From assembly GCA_022567155.1 (NCBI GenBank), contig JADFHN010000005.1, positions 22,022 through 86,021 on the forward strand: a stretch of DNA of 64,000 bases, given 5' to 3'. Made by a program: the position numbers and the translations under genes. The first letter of the stretch is position 1; every line of letters starts with the position of its first letter. Origin of the DNA: Bacteroidota bacterium. GTDB lineage: Bacteria; Bacteroidota; Bacteroidia; Cytophagales; Cyclobacteriaceae. Positions 36,782 to 46,540 of the stretch are shown here, one piece after another. The notes beneath the pieces are model-generated. The model saw only the letters and a program-made list of their open reading frames with translations. It searched no databases and was not told the origin of the DNA.

Positions 36782-38047
36782 TTAGTTAAATTTTGGCCTT
36801 ACGAACCAACGATTGTCGTTAAAGGTAAACCCAAAATAAATCCGTGTGAAACTTTCTTTAATCAGGTTATCTTTCAAGGTACCCTGTGCTCCATAACGGA
36901 AGCCCATATCAACACTTGAAAAATTAGTTACCGGAAGGGATAACCCAAAATTTATGCCAAATTCTTCAATCTGTAGGTTATTTATTATATAGGGTGTATT
37001 TTCATAATTGAATCCGAACCGGTATGTTATCCGTTCAAAATAATTGTCAATAGAGGATATATTAGGAGTAATTTCACCTCCCACTATGATTGTCATGGCA
37101 CTGGTCAGGTTGTTATTTTGGCCATCGAAATCCCTGTAATTATCCCAGTTCTGAAACTTTATATCGGTTCCAAACATCCAGTTATTCAGCTTTGCAACAG
37201 AAATCCCAATGCCATAAGATGCCGGTATTGAGATAAAACCGCTTGCATTATCAAGAAGGGTGTCAATTTTTATCGGGGTACCGGCAAAGGAATTTATCTG
37301 AATGGTTTTAAACTTTGTAACAGTCAGATCCTTTGAGAACCCGTAGGTGCTTCCCAAAGAAATTTTTATATCATCGTTTACAGGTATACGGTAAACAAAC
37401 CCAAGGCTATAAACAAAGTCATTTGCAGTAATCAGGGTTTTTGATGCAGGTACGTACGGTCCGAACGGTTCAACAAGCGTTACATTTTTTTCTTTACTGA
37501 TCGAACTGAACAGATAAGCAATTTCTCCGCCGATGTATAAATTTTCAGTGATTTTACCCGCGCCCTTAAATACAAACTGATTAAACCCGCCTTCGCCGAT
37601 GCTTAAGGCAACTACCTCTGAGTCGGGATTCCCTAATACGGGTGTATCCGTTTTGAAATTATAGTTCACATTCGAATAAGGAAAAAGACCTATGCTGAAT
37701 ACGAATTTACCCGGACTTACAGGAATAATCATATTTAGATAACTCAGTGTGCCTCCGCTTGCGACCTCGTGATTATCTCCCTGTAAAATTTTCTTGTTTT
37801 CAAATGTTAAACCTCCGCCGAATGAATACACCTGATTATCTACAAGCAGGGATGGATTCAGTGTATTTTGATAATAATAGCTCCCGTTGCTGATACCCAG
37901 ACCACCCATGCTCAGATGCTGCACCGTTGCATGGTTATTGATATTGCCAATACCAAGTGCAGAATATGACGAAAAGGTTTGCGAGTGCCCGACCGTATGT
38001 ACGAAAAAGGCAAATGTAAGTACACTACTTATTAGTTTCATTCTCAA
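36782..38047 (-). CDS. Outer-membrane beta-barrel protein
   Basis: The 421-residue protein starts with a signal peptide (LISSVLTFAFFVHTVGHSQ) and is followed by long amphipathic beta-strands with Tyr/Phe-rich ends, for example SFGGGLTFENKKIL and YRIPVNDDIKISLGSTYGFS. The layout is like a barrel of the FadL/PorV type, but no family was recognised with certainty. It begins within the 3' end of the coaX pseudogene. Confidence 0.7.
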   Translation of the reverse strand: MRMKLISSVLTFAFFVHTVGHSQTFSSYSALGIGNINNHATVQHLSMGGLGISNGSYYYQNTLNPSLLVDNQVYSFGGGLTFENKKILQGDNHEVASGGTLSYLNMIIPVSPGKFVFSIGLFPYSNVNYNFKTDTPVLGNPDSEVVALSIGEGGFNQFVFKGAGKITENLYIGGEIAYLFSSISKEKNVTLVEPFGPYVPASKTLITANDFVYSLGFVYRIPVNDDIKISLGSTYGFSKDLTVTKFKTIQINSFAGTPIKIDTLLDNASGFISIPASYGIGISVAKLNNWMFGTDIKFQNWDNYRDFDGQNNNLTSAMTIIVGGEITPNISSIDNYFERITYRFGFNYENTPYIINNLQIEEFGINFGLSLPVTNFSSVDMGFRYGAQGTLKDNLIKESFTRIYFGFTFNDNRWFVRPKFN

Positions 38048-38769
38048 TATTGAACTCTATAATTCTGTTTAACTCCACCAAAACTAATTCCGGGACCACA
38101 AAGATGCTGGCTTTTAACCTGTTTTCAAAGAATTTAGCTTCTCCTCCACATACAAATACCTTCTATTTCAGGATAACGGGTTTTGTATAAGCCGATAAAA
38201 GCGTTTATTTCATCATAAAATTCATTTAAAGCACCACTTATCATCGCCGATCTGGTAGAAGTGCCTATCATAGGCACTTCATCACAGCCAATTTCGTGTT
38301 CATCATTAAGCGAAAGGGTTTTGGTAAAATGGTGCATGGCTTTAAATCTTAATTTTAAACCCGGCTATATAATCCCCCCTTTAAAAATAGTTCCTTCCGT
38401 AATAAGATCGTAGGTAATGCATGATCCCATATCCAAAACAAAGCTGTCACCTGATGGGTTCCTGACACTGGCACCCACTACCGCGGCAATCCGGTCAACC
38501 CCCATGGTTTCAGGGGTTTTATAATCAAGAGTAACCGGCAGTGGGGTTTTATGCGATAAAACCAGGGTTGGATAATGCATTGAGAATGCATAATTATGAT
38601 TGCCAGGGAATGTGGCCACCGAACTGTCGATGATGTTTGAAGGGTTCAGTTTTTTCACTTCTTGCTCCAATGATTCAACCGTTGTTATTCGTACCGGATT
38701 ACTTATTTTACCGGCTTCGAAACATCCGATCTTAACCGACGAATTTCCTATATCTATAACCAGATTCAT
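38025..38769 (-). pseudogene. coaX: Type III pantothenate kinase pseudogene (nonsense codon and frameshift)
   Basis: CoaX phosphorylates pantothenate, the first step of CoA synthesis. The N-terminal 134 codons are clear CoaX: VIDIGNSSVKIG, TPETMGVDRIAAVVGA, LDMGSCITYDLITEG and FKGGII. A TAG at 38365-38367 replaces the Ser of GGIISPG. The same frame then continues PGLKLRFKAMHHFTKTL up to PEIE. A 1-nt insertion near 38160 diverts it to GICMWRRS and a stop at 38134. The correct C-terminus, VFVCGGEAKFFENRLK up to LNRIIEFNIEN, lies in the next frame and ends at 38025-38027. Two independent lesions make this a true pseudogene unless the assembly is wrong. It overlaps the start of the downstream barrel gene. 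Confidence 0.88.
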
Positions 38770-38812
38770 TATTTTTACCTTTTTTTAAAACGTAACCCTC
38801 ATTGAAAAGGTA

Positions 38813-39925
38813 TTGGAAAAGCAAAAAAAATACATAGTTATCGGATTGATGTCAGGCACCTCCCTCGACGGTCTGGATATGGTGTGTTGTGAATTTAATA
38901 AAACGGACGATTCGGTATCAGGTTATAAAATTATAAACGCGGAAACAAAAGCCTACCCCGATGACCTGAAAAAAAGACTTGAGCATGCACTTTATTTCAG
39001 CAAAGATGAACTGGAAGGACTCGATACCGACCTTGGAAACTGGATGGGGCAGGCTACGGCAGCATTTATAAATACACTGAAGGGAAAGCCGGACCTTATT
39101 GCTTCGCATGGGCATACTATATTTCATAAACCGGCAGAAGGGCTAACCCTGCAAATTGGGAATGGTAATATTATTCATGAGATAGCAGGCTTACCCGTGG
39201 TATATGATTTCAGAACACTTGATGTTAAACTGGGAGGTCAGGGCGCCCCGTTGGTGCCTGTTGGTGATCAGATACTTTTTAATGATTATGAGTTTTGCAT
39301 GAATCTAGGTGGAATTGCCAATGTATCGTTTAATGAAAAAGGCGTGCGAAAGGCATTTGATATATGTGCATTTAACATTGTCTTCAATTACCTGGCTTCG
39401 CAAATAGGGAAAGCTTACGACGAAAATGGACGGATAGCCGCTTCGGGAAAGCTGGTACCCCGGCTTAAAGCAGTACTCGTAGCCATTGACTTTTATAAAA
39501 TGCCGTATCCCAAATCAATAGGCAGAGAGTGGGTGGAGGAAGAAGTGCTCCCATTACTTGCAGCATATCAGGAACACACAGAAAATGTAATGCATACCTA
39601 TGCCGTGCACATTGCTGAGGTGATCGCAAATGTTTTTAATACTATAACCAAACAGGAATTCACCGGTAGGAAGTGCAGGGTGTTAGTAACCGGCGGCGGT
39701 GCATACAATGGATACCTGATCGATGAAACACAAAAGAGGTGTGCTGCGAATATTGAACTGTTTGTACCTGAAAAAAACCTTGTTGAATATAAGGAAGCGC
39801 TCATTTTTGCACTGATGGGCCTGCTGCGATCCCATAACCAGATCAATTGTCTGAAAAGTGTTACGGGGGCGCAACGTGACACCAGTTCAGGCCGGATTGC
39901 CGGCTCATTTAAGTTTTCCTTTTAA
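38813..39925 (+). CDS. anmK: Anhydro-N-acetylmuramic acid kinase
   Basis: AnmK opens and phosphorylates 1,6-anhydro-MurNAc to MurNAc-6-phosphate in peptidoglycan recycling. The 370-residue protein has VIGLMSGTSLDGLDMVCCEF, LIASHGHTIFHKP, DFRTLDVKLGGQGAPLVPVGD, NLGGIANVS and VLVTGGGAYNGYL. The start is TTG at 38813, giving the conserved N-terminus. It is divergent from the coaX pseudogene. Confidence 0.95.
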   Translation: MEKQKKYIVIGLMSGTSLDGLDMVCCEFNKTDDSVSGYKIINAETKAYPDDLKKRLEHALYFSKDELEGLDTDLGNWMGQATAAFINTLKGKPDLIASHGHTIFHKPAEGLTLQIGNGNIIHEIAGLPVVYDFRTLDVKLGGQGAPLVPVGDQILFNDYEFCMNLGGIANVSFNEKGVRKAFDICAFNIVFNYLASQIGKAYDENGRIAASGKLVPRLKAVLVAIDFYKMPYPKSIGREWVEEEVLPLLAAYQEHTENVMHTYAVHIAEVIANVFNTITKQEFTGRKCRVLVTGGGAYNGYLIDETQKRCAANIELFVPEKNLVEYKEALIFALMGLLRSHNQINCLKSVTGAQRDTSSGRIAGSFKFSF

Positions 39926-40021
39926 CTTTTTCAATCTATTGCCTGCCTGAGGTAAAGAATATCCGGTATTTTTTTGCGTCATTTACTTGTTTAAGTTAGT
40001 TTAAGGGGATAAAATTTATTT

Positions 40022-41557
40022 GTGAGGAAAGTTTTTACCACTGTATTCGTCTTATCGGTATTTTTTTTAGCCGGAGTAGTCCCACTGTTTGGAGCCGATG
40101 ACACAAATCAATCAGGTGTTTCAGGTCATTCTGCTATTGAAAATATGGACACCAATCCGAATGTTGCCGGACCGGTGCAGGATGCCCCTGATGCAAGCCA
40201 TAATGAAGATTCAGAACATGCACAAGCTGCCGGGTGGACTGTATTTCCATTTGTGCTTCTGCTTCTAATGATTGCTACCGGACCGTTGTTTTATGAACAT
40301 TTCTGGCATAAGCATTATCCGAAGATTGCGGTAATTCTGACCCTGCTGGTTGTAGTTTACTACTTATTGTTACTTCACAACGTACATGCCCCGGTACATA
40401 GCTTTTTTGAATATTTTCAATTTATTTCGTTGCTGGCCTCACTTTATATTGCTTCCGGAGGCATAATGATACAGGTAGATAAAAAAGCAACCGCGGGTGC
40501 AAATGTCTTGTTGTTGTTAATTGGCGCAGTGATCGCAAACCTGATTGGTACCACAGGCGCATCAATGTTACTCATCAGGCCATTTATCAGGCTGAATAAA
40601 ACACGTATAAAAGCATATCATATAATATTTTTTATATTCATTGTTAGCAACATTGGTGGATCGCTAACTCCCATCGGTGACCCTCCGTTATTTCTGGGCT
40701 TTCTCAAAGGTGTTCCGTTCTTTTGGACACTTACACACAACCTGATTCCGTGGATATTCGCCGTTATCTTTCTTCTTGTTGTATTTTATTTTATCGACCG
40801 GAGGAATAAATCAGATTACAGCCTTGACGATGAGACTGAAGAATACACGAATAAGATTTCCATGATCGGAAACAGAAATTTCATATGGCTGGCTATCATT
40901 ATTATGGCCGTTTTTCTCGACCCGAACGTTTTTGAATGGGTCCCCGCCATTCATTACGATGGCGTTAAGTTTTCTTTCGTGCGTGAACTGATCATGCTCA
41001 CCGTTGCCTATTTGTCGTACCGGTATGCAAATAAAGATGCCATTATCGGAAATGAGTTCAATTTTGAACCGATAAGGGAAGTGGCTTTTATTTTCCTCGG
41101 AATTTTCGGAACGATGATGCCTGCGCTGGAGCTTGTCAGCAACTATGCTGCCAGTCCGGAAGGCATGAAACTTATCAATCATAACACCCTTTACTGGGGA
41201 ACCGGAATATTATCCGGATTACTTGATAATGCACCTACCTATATCAATTTTCTTACGGCAGCTATGGCTTCAAAAGGGGCCGATATCGGAATATTTAATA
41301 ATGTAACCGATTTTGCACAGGGAGGCGTGTATGAGAACTCGATAATGAGTCTGAAGGCTATTTCCGTGGCGGCTGTATTTTTTGGCGCCATGACTTATAT
41401 CGGAAACGGCCCTAATTTTATGGTAAAATCCATAGCCGAACAGATCGGGATCAAAATGCCGTCATTTTTCGGCTATATCATCAGGTTTTCTATCCCGATA
41501 CTTATCCCGCTGTTTGTCCTTGCCTGGCTGATTTTCTTCTATTACGAGATTTTATAG
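40022..41557 (+). CDS. nhaD: NhaD-type Na+/H+ antiporter
   Basis: The 511-residue protein starts at GTG 40022 with a signal-like segment (FTTVFVLSVFFLAGVVPLF). A polar stretch rich in Asn, Asp and His follows, then about 12 membrane helices. Visible NhaD-family stretches include LIGTTGASMLLIRPFIRLN, IVSNIGGSLTPIGDPPLFLGFLKG, GLLDNAPTYINFLTAAM and GNGPNFMVKSIAEQIG. It likely maintains Na+ and pH homeostasis, compatible with an Nqr sodium cycle. Confidence 0.92.
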   Translation: MRKVFTTVFVLSVFFLAGVVPLFGADDTNQSGVSGHSAIENMDTNPNVAGPVQDAPDASHNEDSEHAQAAGWTVFPFVLLLLMIATGPLFYEHFWHKHYPKIAVILTLLVVVYYLLLLHNVHAPVHSFFEYFQFISLLASLYIASGGIMIQVDKKATAGANVLLLLIGAVIANLIGTTGASMLLIRPFIRLNKTRIKAYHIIFFIFIVSNIGGSLTPIGDPPLFLGFLKGVPFFWTLTHNLIPWIFAVIFLLVVFYFIDRRNKSDYSLDDETEEYTNKISMIGNRNFIWLAIIIMAVFLDPNVFEWVPAIHYDGVKFSFVRELIMLTVAYLSYRYANKDAIIGNEFNFEPIREVAFIFLGIFGTMMPALELVSNYAASPEGMKLINHNTLYWGTGILSGLLDNAPTYINFLTAAMASKGADIGIFNNVTDFAQGGVYENSIMSLKAISVAAVFFGAMTYIGNGPNFMVKSIAEQIGIKMPSFFGYIIRFSIPILIPLFVLAWLIFFYYEIL

Positions 41558-41608
41558 CCAATGAGATGTAAAAGGATGTGGTTTGCATGCCGGATGACCT
41601 GATTCCTG

Positions 41609-42736
41609 TTAATCATTGATCCGGTTGTATTTTTTAAGGATATCCAATACTTTCTGAACAGGTAATTCTTCTATAACCCGGCCCTGAAAGCCTCGCATGG
41701 TTTCGGCAGCAAACAGGCTGTTGATAATAGCTTCTTCAGTAGCTTCAATAGCCGCCATAAACAGAGGTGACATTTGGTCGTTCCTCAATTCACGATCTCC
41801 GGTCATATTCGATTCAGATTGGTAGCTTTCACGTAACGATTCATGTGTTGAAAATGCAATTACATAATCACCGCTTCCGTTTGAGGCGATACCACCAGTC
41901 TTTCCCATACCTAACAGCGTCCTTTTTGCCAGTCGTTTCAGGTTCCGGGAAGTTATGGGTGCATCTGTAGCCACTACGATCATGCAGGATCCGTCAACAG
42001 ATTCAATCATGTTTTTGAAAGCATATTTGCTAAGTTCCACACCCACCGGTGCACCATTGATCACAAGTACCCCACCAAAGTTGGTCTGAACGAGTACACC
42101 AACCGTGTAGCCTCCCAACGATTCGGGCAGCTTTCGTGATGCCGTGCCAATACCTCCTTTGAATCCAAAACAAACTGTTCCCGTTCCCGCGCCAATGTTT
42201 CCTTCCGGTATGATGCCGGCAGAGGCGGTTTCAATGGCTTTCAATACATCCTGTTCGGTAATGTGTCTGCCCCGTATATCATTTAGGTACCCGTCATTGG
42301 TTTCGCCTACTACCGGATTAACGGATCGGACATCTTTGTTCGCCGGTTGTTCAAGCGTGTAGGTTATAAGGGCATTGGATGCCTCCGCTACACTGAGCGT
42401 GTTGGTAAGAATGATCGGTGTTTCAATTAATCCGAGCTCCTCTACCTGGCTGTAGCCGGCCAGTTTACCAAAGCCGTTACCTATATAGATGGCAGCAGGT
42501 ACTTTGTGTTTGAAAACATTATCAGAGTGCGGGATAACGGCAGTGACCCCCGTCCGGATGTCCGAGCCGTCAATACGTGTAACATGACCAACCCGCACAC
42601 CATCCACATCGGTGATGGCATTCATTTTTCCTGCCGGCAATACACCAATGATTATGCCGGCTTCGCGTGGTCGTAGCGTTTGCCCATAACCTGAAAGAAA
42701 AATAAACAGAAAGTAAAAAGTAAGTAAATGTTTCAT
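41609..42736 (-). CDS. P1-family (DmpA-like) aminopeptidase
   Basis: From ATG 42736 the product is 375 residues, with a signal peptide (MKHLLTFYFLFIFLSGYGQ). The mature part matches the P1/DmpA family of self-processing aminopeptidases: ITDVDGVRVGHVTRIDGSDIRTGVTAVIPH early, GNIGAGTGTVCFGFKGGIGTASR mid-way, and GGIASNGSGDYVIAFSTH, which holds the likely catalytic Ser near residue 300. It overlaps neither neighbour with this start; a start at 42796 would overlap the M1 peptidase gene. Confidence 0.85.
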   Translation of the reverse strand: MKHLLTFYFLFIFLSGYGQTLRPREAGIIIGVLPAGKMNAITDVDGVRVGHVTRIDGSDIRTGVTAVIPHSDNVFKHKVPAAIYIGNGFGKLAGYSQVEELGLIETPIILTNTLSVAEASNALITYTLEQPANKDVRSVNPVVGETNDGYLNDIRGRHITEQDVLKAIETASAGIIPEGNIGAGTGTVCFGFKGGIGTASRKLPESLGGYTVGVLVQTNFGGVLVINGAPVGVELSKYAFKNMIESVDGSCMIVVATDAPITSRNLKRLAKRTLLGMGKTGGIASNGSGDYVIAFSTHESLRESYQSESNMTGDRELRNDQMSPLFMAAIEATEEAIINSLFAAETMRGFQGRVIEELPVQKVLDILKKYNRIND

Positions 42737-42746
42737 CGTATATGAT

Positions 42747-44360
42747 TTACTTTTTTTCGATAAAGGCTTCAAAAAGGAGTTTGGTATCAGGATCAAGTAT
42801 CAGCTCGTAAGGTTCTTTAGATTGCGAAAACGTAAAGCGTTGGTCACGTTTGGATATCCTTGTCGTATAAATTTCGCCGTTTATTCCGATATCAAGCGGA
42901 AACTCAAATATAAATTCCTGCATTTGTAAAACATTGATAATCAACTCATTGTGTTTCGTTTCATAGTGCCAGGTAATGTTCAATTCCGGATGTCCCGCAT
43001 TAAAGATCCATTGGTTAAAAAACGAATCAAGTTCCATGCCCGACACTTCTTCAATGGCATTTTTGAAATCTTCGGTCAGCGCATTGCTGTTTTTACAGCT
43101 AGTGTAATAATAGCGGATGCCATTGATAAAATTTGCATATCCCACCTTATAGCGTAGCATATGCAGCACCCAGCTTCCCTTTTGATAAGAGTTAGTATTA
43201 AGCAATCTTGTATATTCTTTGATTTCTGTATTTACTACCGGAACTGGGTTTTTGTCATAATAGCTGATAACCCCTTCGCGATCTTTTATCATCTGCAGTT
43301 GGAAAGCTTGTTTCCCCTTAAAATTTTCAACATACAGTTTTGTAAAATAGGTGGCAAATCCTTCACTTAGCCAGATGTGATGCCAGTCTTTTTCAGTTGC
43401 TGAATTTCCAAACCACTGATGGGCTACTTCGTGGGCGATCAATTCATCAACGGTTCCCTGACCTGTAACCGAGTTTTCATAATAAAATATATTCGAAGCA
43501 TTCTCCATACCTCCGTATCGTGTTTTTGACTGCACATTGGCAAGCTTCTTATAGGAATATGCACCTATCAGTGTATCATAAAAGTTCAAAATCATTACTG
43601 CAGGGGCATAATCATTAAATCCATCCACCCGGTTTTGTGGATACACCCAAGCCTGAACAGGTATATCCCTGACCATTCCACTAAGTTTTACAGCAAAGCG
43701 CGATACGCCGATCACCATCACTTTTGTACTTATATCCACAGGCTCGTGCCAGTGTGTAAGTTTCATGCCATCCTTCCTATTTGATTCTTCAATCAGGGTA
43801 CCATTGCCCACTACCTGATACTTTTCGGGGGCAGTTACAATGAAGTCCACACCCGCTTTATCCGAAGGATGATCTACCGTAGGCAGCCAGTGATGCGCCC
43901 TGTCAGGCCAGTTATCTCCAAAAAAAGTTCGTTCCCCGAATTTATTATTCGAAATGATGAGCCCGTCTGCAGGTATACCGGAATACAAAATAACGATGGT
44001 TATTTCAGCACCATTATTAAATGGGGTTGCAGGAGTAATAATTAGTTGATCATTGCGGTGCGAATAGGGAACTTCTTCCTCATCGAGCAGCACATTTTCT
44101 ACCTGCATCCCCACTCCTTCTTCATTCAAACTGACAAGGTCGAGAACAAGACTATCTGTTTTTTCACTAAAAAAAACACGTATAGCGGCATTACCGAAGA
44201 TTATGTCAGATGTATCTGAAAGCTTCAATGAGAAATAGTAATGTTTAATGTCCACATTCCAGTTTCGGGGATAATAATCCGGAAGAGAAAGAGTATACCC
44301 AATAAAGGAAACGAACATTAAAAGGATACCTGAAATAATTTTACTACCCATTATCTGCAA
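42747..44360 (-). CDS. M1-family metallopeptidase
   Basis: The 537-residue protein has a signal peptide-like N-terminus (MIISGILL... type, with hydrophobic LLMFVSFIGYTLSL). It has the substrate-binding GGMENAS and the zinc motif HEVAHQWFGN with the downstream Glu in LSEGFATYFTK. It is shorter than full aminopeptidase N proteins and lacks the large C-terminal ERAP-like domain. It is probably a secreted aminopeptidase. The P1-peptidase gene follows closely, so the two peptidases may be co-expressed. Confidence 0.87.
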   Translation of the reverse strand: MQIMGSKIISGILLMFVSFIGYTLSLPDYYPRNWNVDIKHYYFSLKLSDTSDIIFGNAAIRVFFSEKTDSLVLDLVSLNEEGVGMQVENVLLDEEEVPYSHRNDQLIITPATPFNNGAEITIVILYSGIPADGLIISNNKFGERTFFGDNWPDRAHHWLPTVDHPSDKAGVDFIVTAPEKYQVVGNGTLIEESNRKDGMKLTHWHEPVDISTKVMVIGVSRFAVKLSGMVRDIPVQAWVYPQNRVDGFNDYAPAVMILNFYDTLIGAYSYKKLANVQSKTRYGGMENASNIFYYENSVTGQGTVDELIAHEVAHQWFGNSATEKDWHHIWLSEGFATYFTKLYVENFKGKQAFQLQMIKDREGVISYYDKNPVPVVNTEIKEYTRLLNTNSYQKGSWVLHMLRYKVGYANFINGIRYYYTSCKNSNALTEDFKNAIEEVSGMELDSFFNQWIFNAGHPELNITWHYETKHNELIINVLQMQEFIFEFPLDIGINGEIYTTRISKRDQRFTFSQSKEPYELILDPDTKLLFEAFIEKK

Positions 44361-44495
44361 ATTAAAATATGAAGATGCAGAATACTAAAAATCGTATGTT
44401 AAATCAAGAAATACTGTTCAATTGATATTACTTGTTTTTTGAACGAATCCCGGCCACAACCGGGTTCCGGGTTTGCATTCACAAGTAAAAAATTT

Positions 44496-45053
44496 TCAAA
44501 ATGAATAGCCGGCGCCTAAACTTACCAGGGGCATAGTAGCAACCTCAAAGGGCCAGGTAAAATCATCATATTCGCCAACAATTAAAACAGATAACTGAAA
44601 CAAAGCATTCCAAAAAATTTTACTATGTGATGGTTGATGACGAATACCAATTCTTAAGCTTTCCATCAAAATTAAATCATTTACCTTATCTGTAGAAATT
44701 CCACTATTTCCATAAGAATCATGAAAATCAGGATAGTAAGAATCGCTAATTGCGGATGTGGAAACGCCAAATTCAATAAAATTTTTATTCATTCTTTCTA
44801 TGTACAAAAAACCAACTGCAATTCCCTGAAAAACTCTTTGATTGTCATTGAAAAGATTCAGGTACATGACTCCAACTCTTGCTGCCAGATTTCTGTTATT
44901 GTTCTTTTTCAGTAATCTATCGTAGTTTATTGAATAGAAAAAGGTTGCCCCGCCTGCTTCTAAATAGATGGTATTTCGCTTTAATTCCTGACCATTTGAG
45001 CTATTGGAAGAAAAGAATATTACTATAATTATCAGGCTGAGGAATCTCATCAA
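44496..45053 (-). CDS. Hypothetical small outer-membrane barrel protein
   Basis: The 185-residue product has a signal peptide (LSLIIIVIFFSSNSSNGQ) and then alternating aromatic/hydrophobic strands ending in LGAGYSF, with the terminal Phe typical of outer-membrane barrels. No family is recognised. It stands alone between the M1 peptidase and DUF58 genes. Confidence 0.6.
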   Translation of the reverse strand: MMRFLSLIIIVIFFSSNSSNGQELKRNTIYLEAGGATFFYSINYDRLLKKNNNRNLAARVGVMYLNLFNDNQRVFQGIAVGFLYIERMNKNFIEFGVSTSAISDSYYPDFHDSYGNSGISTDKVNDLILMESLRIGIRHQPSHSKIFWNALFQLSVLIVGEYDDFTWPFEVATMPLVSLGAGYSF

Positions 45054-45208
45054 TAAGAAAACGGAAGTGATTATTTTTTATTGCAAGTATTTGCCTACTA
45101 ATAAAATTTATAACAACTGGTCTGGTATCCACCTAGACTCCGGGATGAAGCTATGAATCAGCTGAGTATTATGAATTAAAAATATTGTACTTGAATTTAC
45201 GCTATCAG

Positions 45209-46540
45209 CTAAATAACTCCCCGTGATTTAAATTCCAGGTATTTATTGATGGTAGCCACATTGAGATTTTGCGGTGTGGTGAGAATGGTATATATTCCAT
45301 AGTTATTGAGTGTTTTGGCGATCATTTTCTTTTCGTACATATACTTTTCCGCGATAGTTTTGTGATATACGCTTCGAAGATTTTTTGCAGGTGTTTCAAT
45401 CATTTCCTGCAGCGTGGTATTTTCAAAAAATATAACTACAAGTACATGTGAGGTTGCCAGTTTCCGCAGATAATTCAGCTGCCTTTTCATACCTGACAAG
45501 GTTTCAAAATTCGTAAATAGCAAGAGAAGACTCCGATGGTTAATTTTTGATTTAATGGTTGTAAAAAGCCTTGAAAAATCAGACTCCTTGAATGCCGTTT
45601 TCTGATTATACAGTGTTTTGAGGATCATCGACATCTGATGCTTTCTTTTGCTGGCGGGCAGAATGTTGCTGATTTTCTGATGAAAAGTGATAATACCTGC
45701 CTTGTCGTCTTTTTTAATAGCGATATTTGACAGTACCAGGCTGGCATTGATGGCATAATCCAACAAGGTCATTCCCTCAAATGGAAGACGCATGGTTCGG
45801 CCTTTGTCGATAAGACAGTAAACCTGCTGGGAGCGTTCATCCTGGTAAGTGTTTACCATTAAATCTCCTTTACGAGCCGTTGCTTTCCAGTTGATGGTAC
45901 GGTGGTCATCACCCTGCACATATTCCTTAATTTGTTCAAATTCAAGATGATGTCCAAGTTTCCGCATTTTTTTTAATCCTAATTCAGAAAGCCTTTTGGA
46001 AATAGCCATTATTTCGTACTTGTTGATCTGCAGGAAGGAGGGATAAACAGGCACTATTACATCCTCCATAAAGCGGAACCTGCGGCTGATAAATCCCAAA
46101 GGTGAGGAAACATATACATTTACGGCTCCAAAATGATATTCGCCACGTTTTACAGGCCGGAGGGAATAGGTTAAAATTTTATTTTTACCCGGATTTATTT
46201 CAAGTATGAATACCGTATCGCGTTTTTGAAATTGGTAGGGCAATTCGTCGATAACCTTCAGGCGAATGCGAAATGGATACCGGTTTTCAAGATAAATTCT
46301 TATTTCGTTCGGATCACCATTCGACAGCTTTACTGGCACAAACCGGACGCAGTGAACCGGTTTTTTTGACCGAAAAATAGCAGCAATATCCATTGCAAGG
46401 ATTCCGATTACTACATACAGGCTGATCTGGCCAATAATAAATGCTATGCGGAAGGTATAGCCCAACAGTAACAGTAAAAGTACAATTCCAAGTGCCTGGA
46501 ATAGCTTGTTATTTAAATAAAGATCTCTGAATGGATTCAC
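45209..46540 (-). CDS. DUF58 domain protein
   Basis: The 443-residue protein has two or three N-terminal membrane helices. It then has a DUF58/VWA-like domain with the signature YVQGDDHRTINWKATARKGDLMVNTY and the following LIDKGRTM. Genes of this type are the partner of MoxR ATPases. It directly abuts the MoxR gene (no gap). Confidence 0.88.
   Translation of the reverse strand: MNPFRDLYLNNKLFQALGIVLLLLLLGYTFRIAFIIGQISLYVVIGILAMDIAAIFRSKKPVHCVRFVPVKLSNGDPNEIRIYLENRYPFRIRLKVIDELPYQFQKRDTVFILEINPGKNKILTYSLRPVKRGEYHFGAVNVYVSSPLGFISRRFRFMEDVIVPVYPSFLQINKYEIMAISKRLSELGLKKMRKLGHHLEFEQIKEYVQGDDHRTINWKATARKGDLMVNTYQDERSQQVYCLIDKGRTMRLPFEGMTLLDYAINASLVLSNIAIKKDDKAGIITFHQKISNILPASKRKHQMSMILKTLYNQKTAFKESDFSRLFTTIKSKINHRSLLLLFTNFETLSGMKRQLNYLRKLATSHVLVVIFFENTTLQEMIETPAKNLRSVYHKTIAEKYMYEKKMIAKTLNNYGIYTILTTPQNLNVATINKYLEFKSRGVI

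Noticed and set aside
44430..44475. Short CCCGG/CCGGG stem upstream of the M1 peptidase gene, as a terminator
   Set aside because: The stem is five base pairs and no U-tract follows it.
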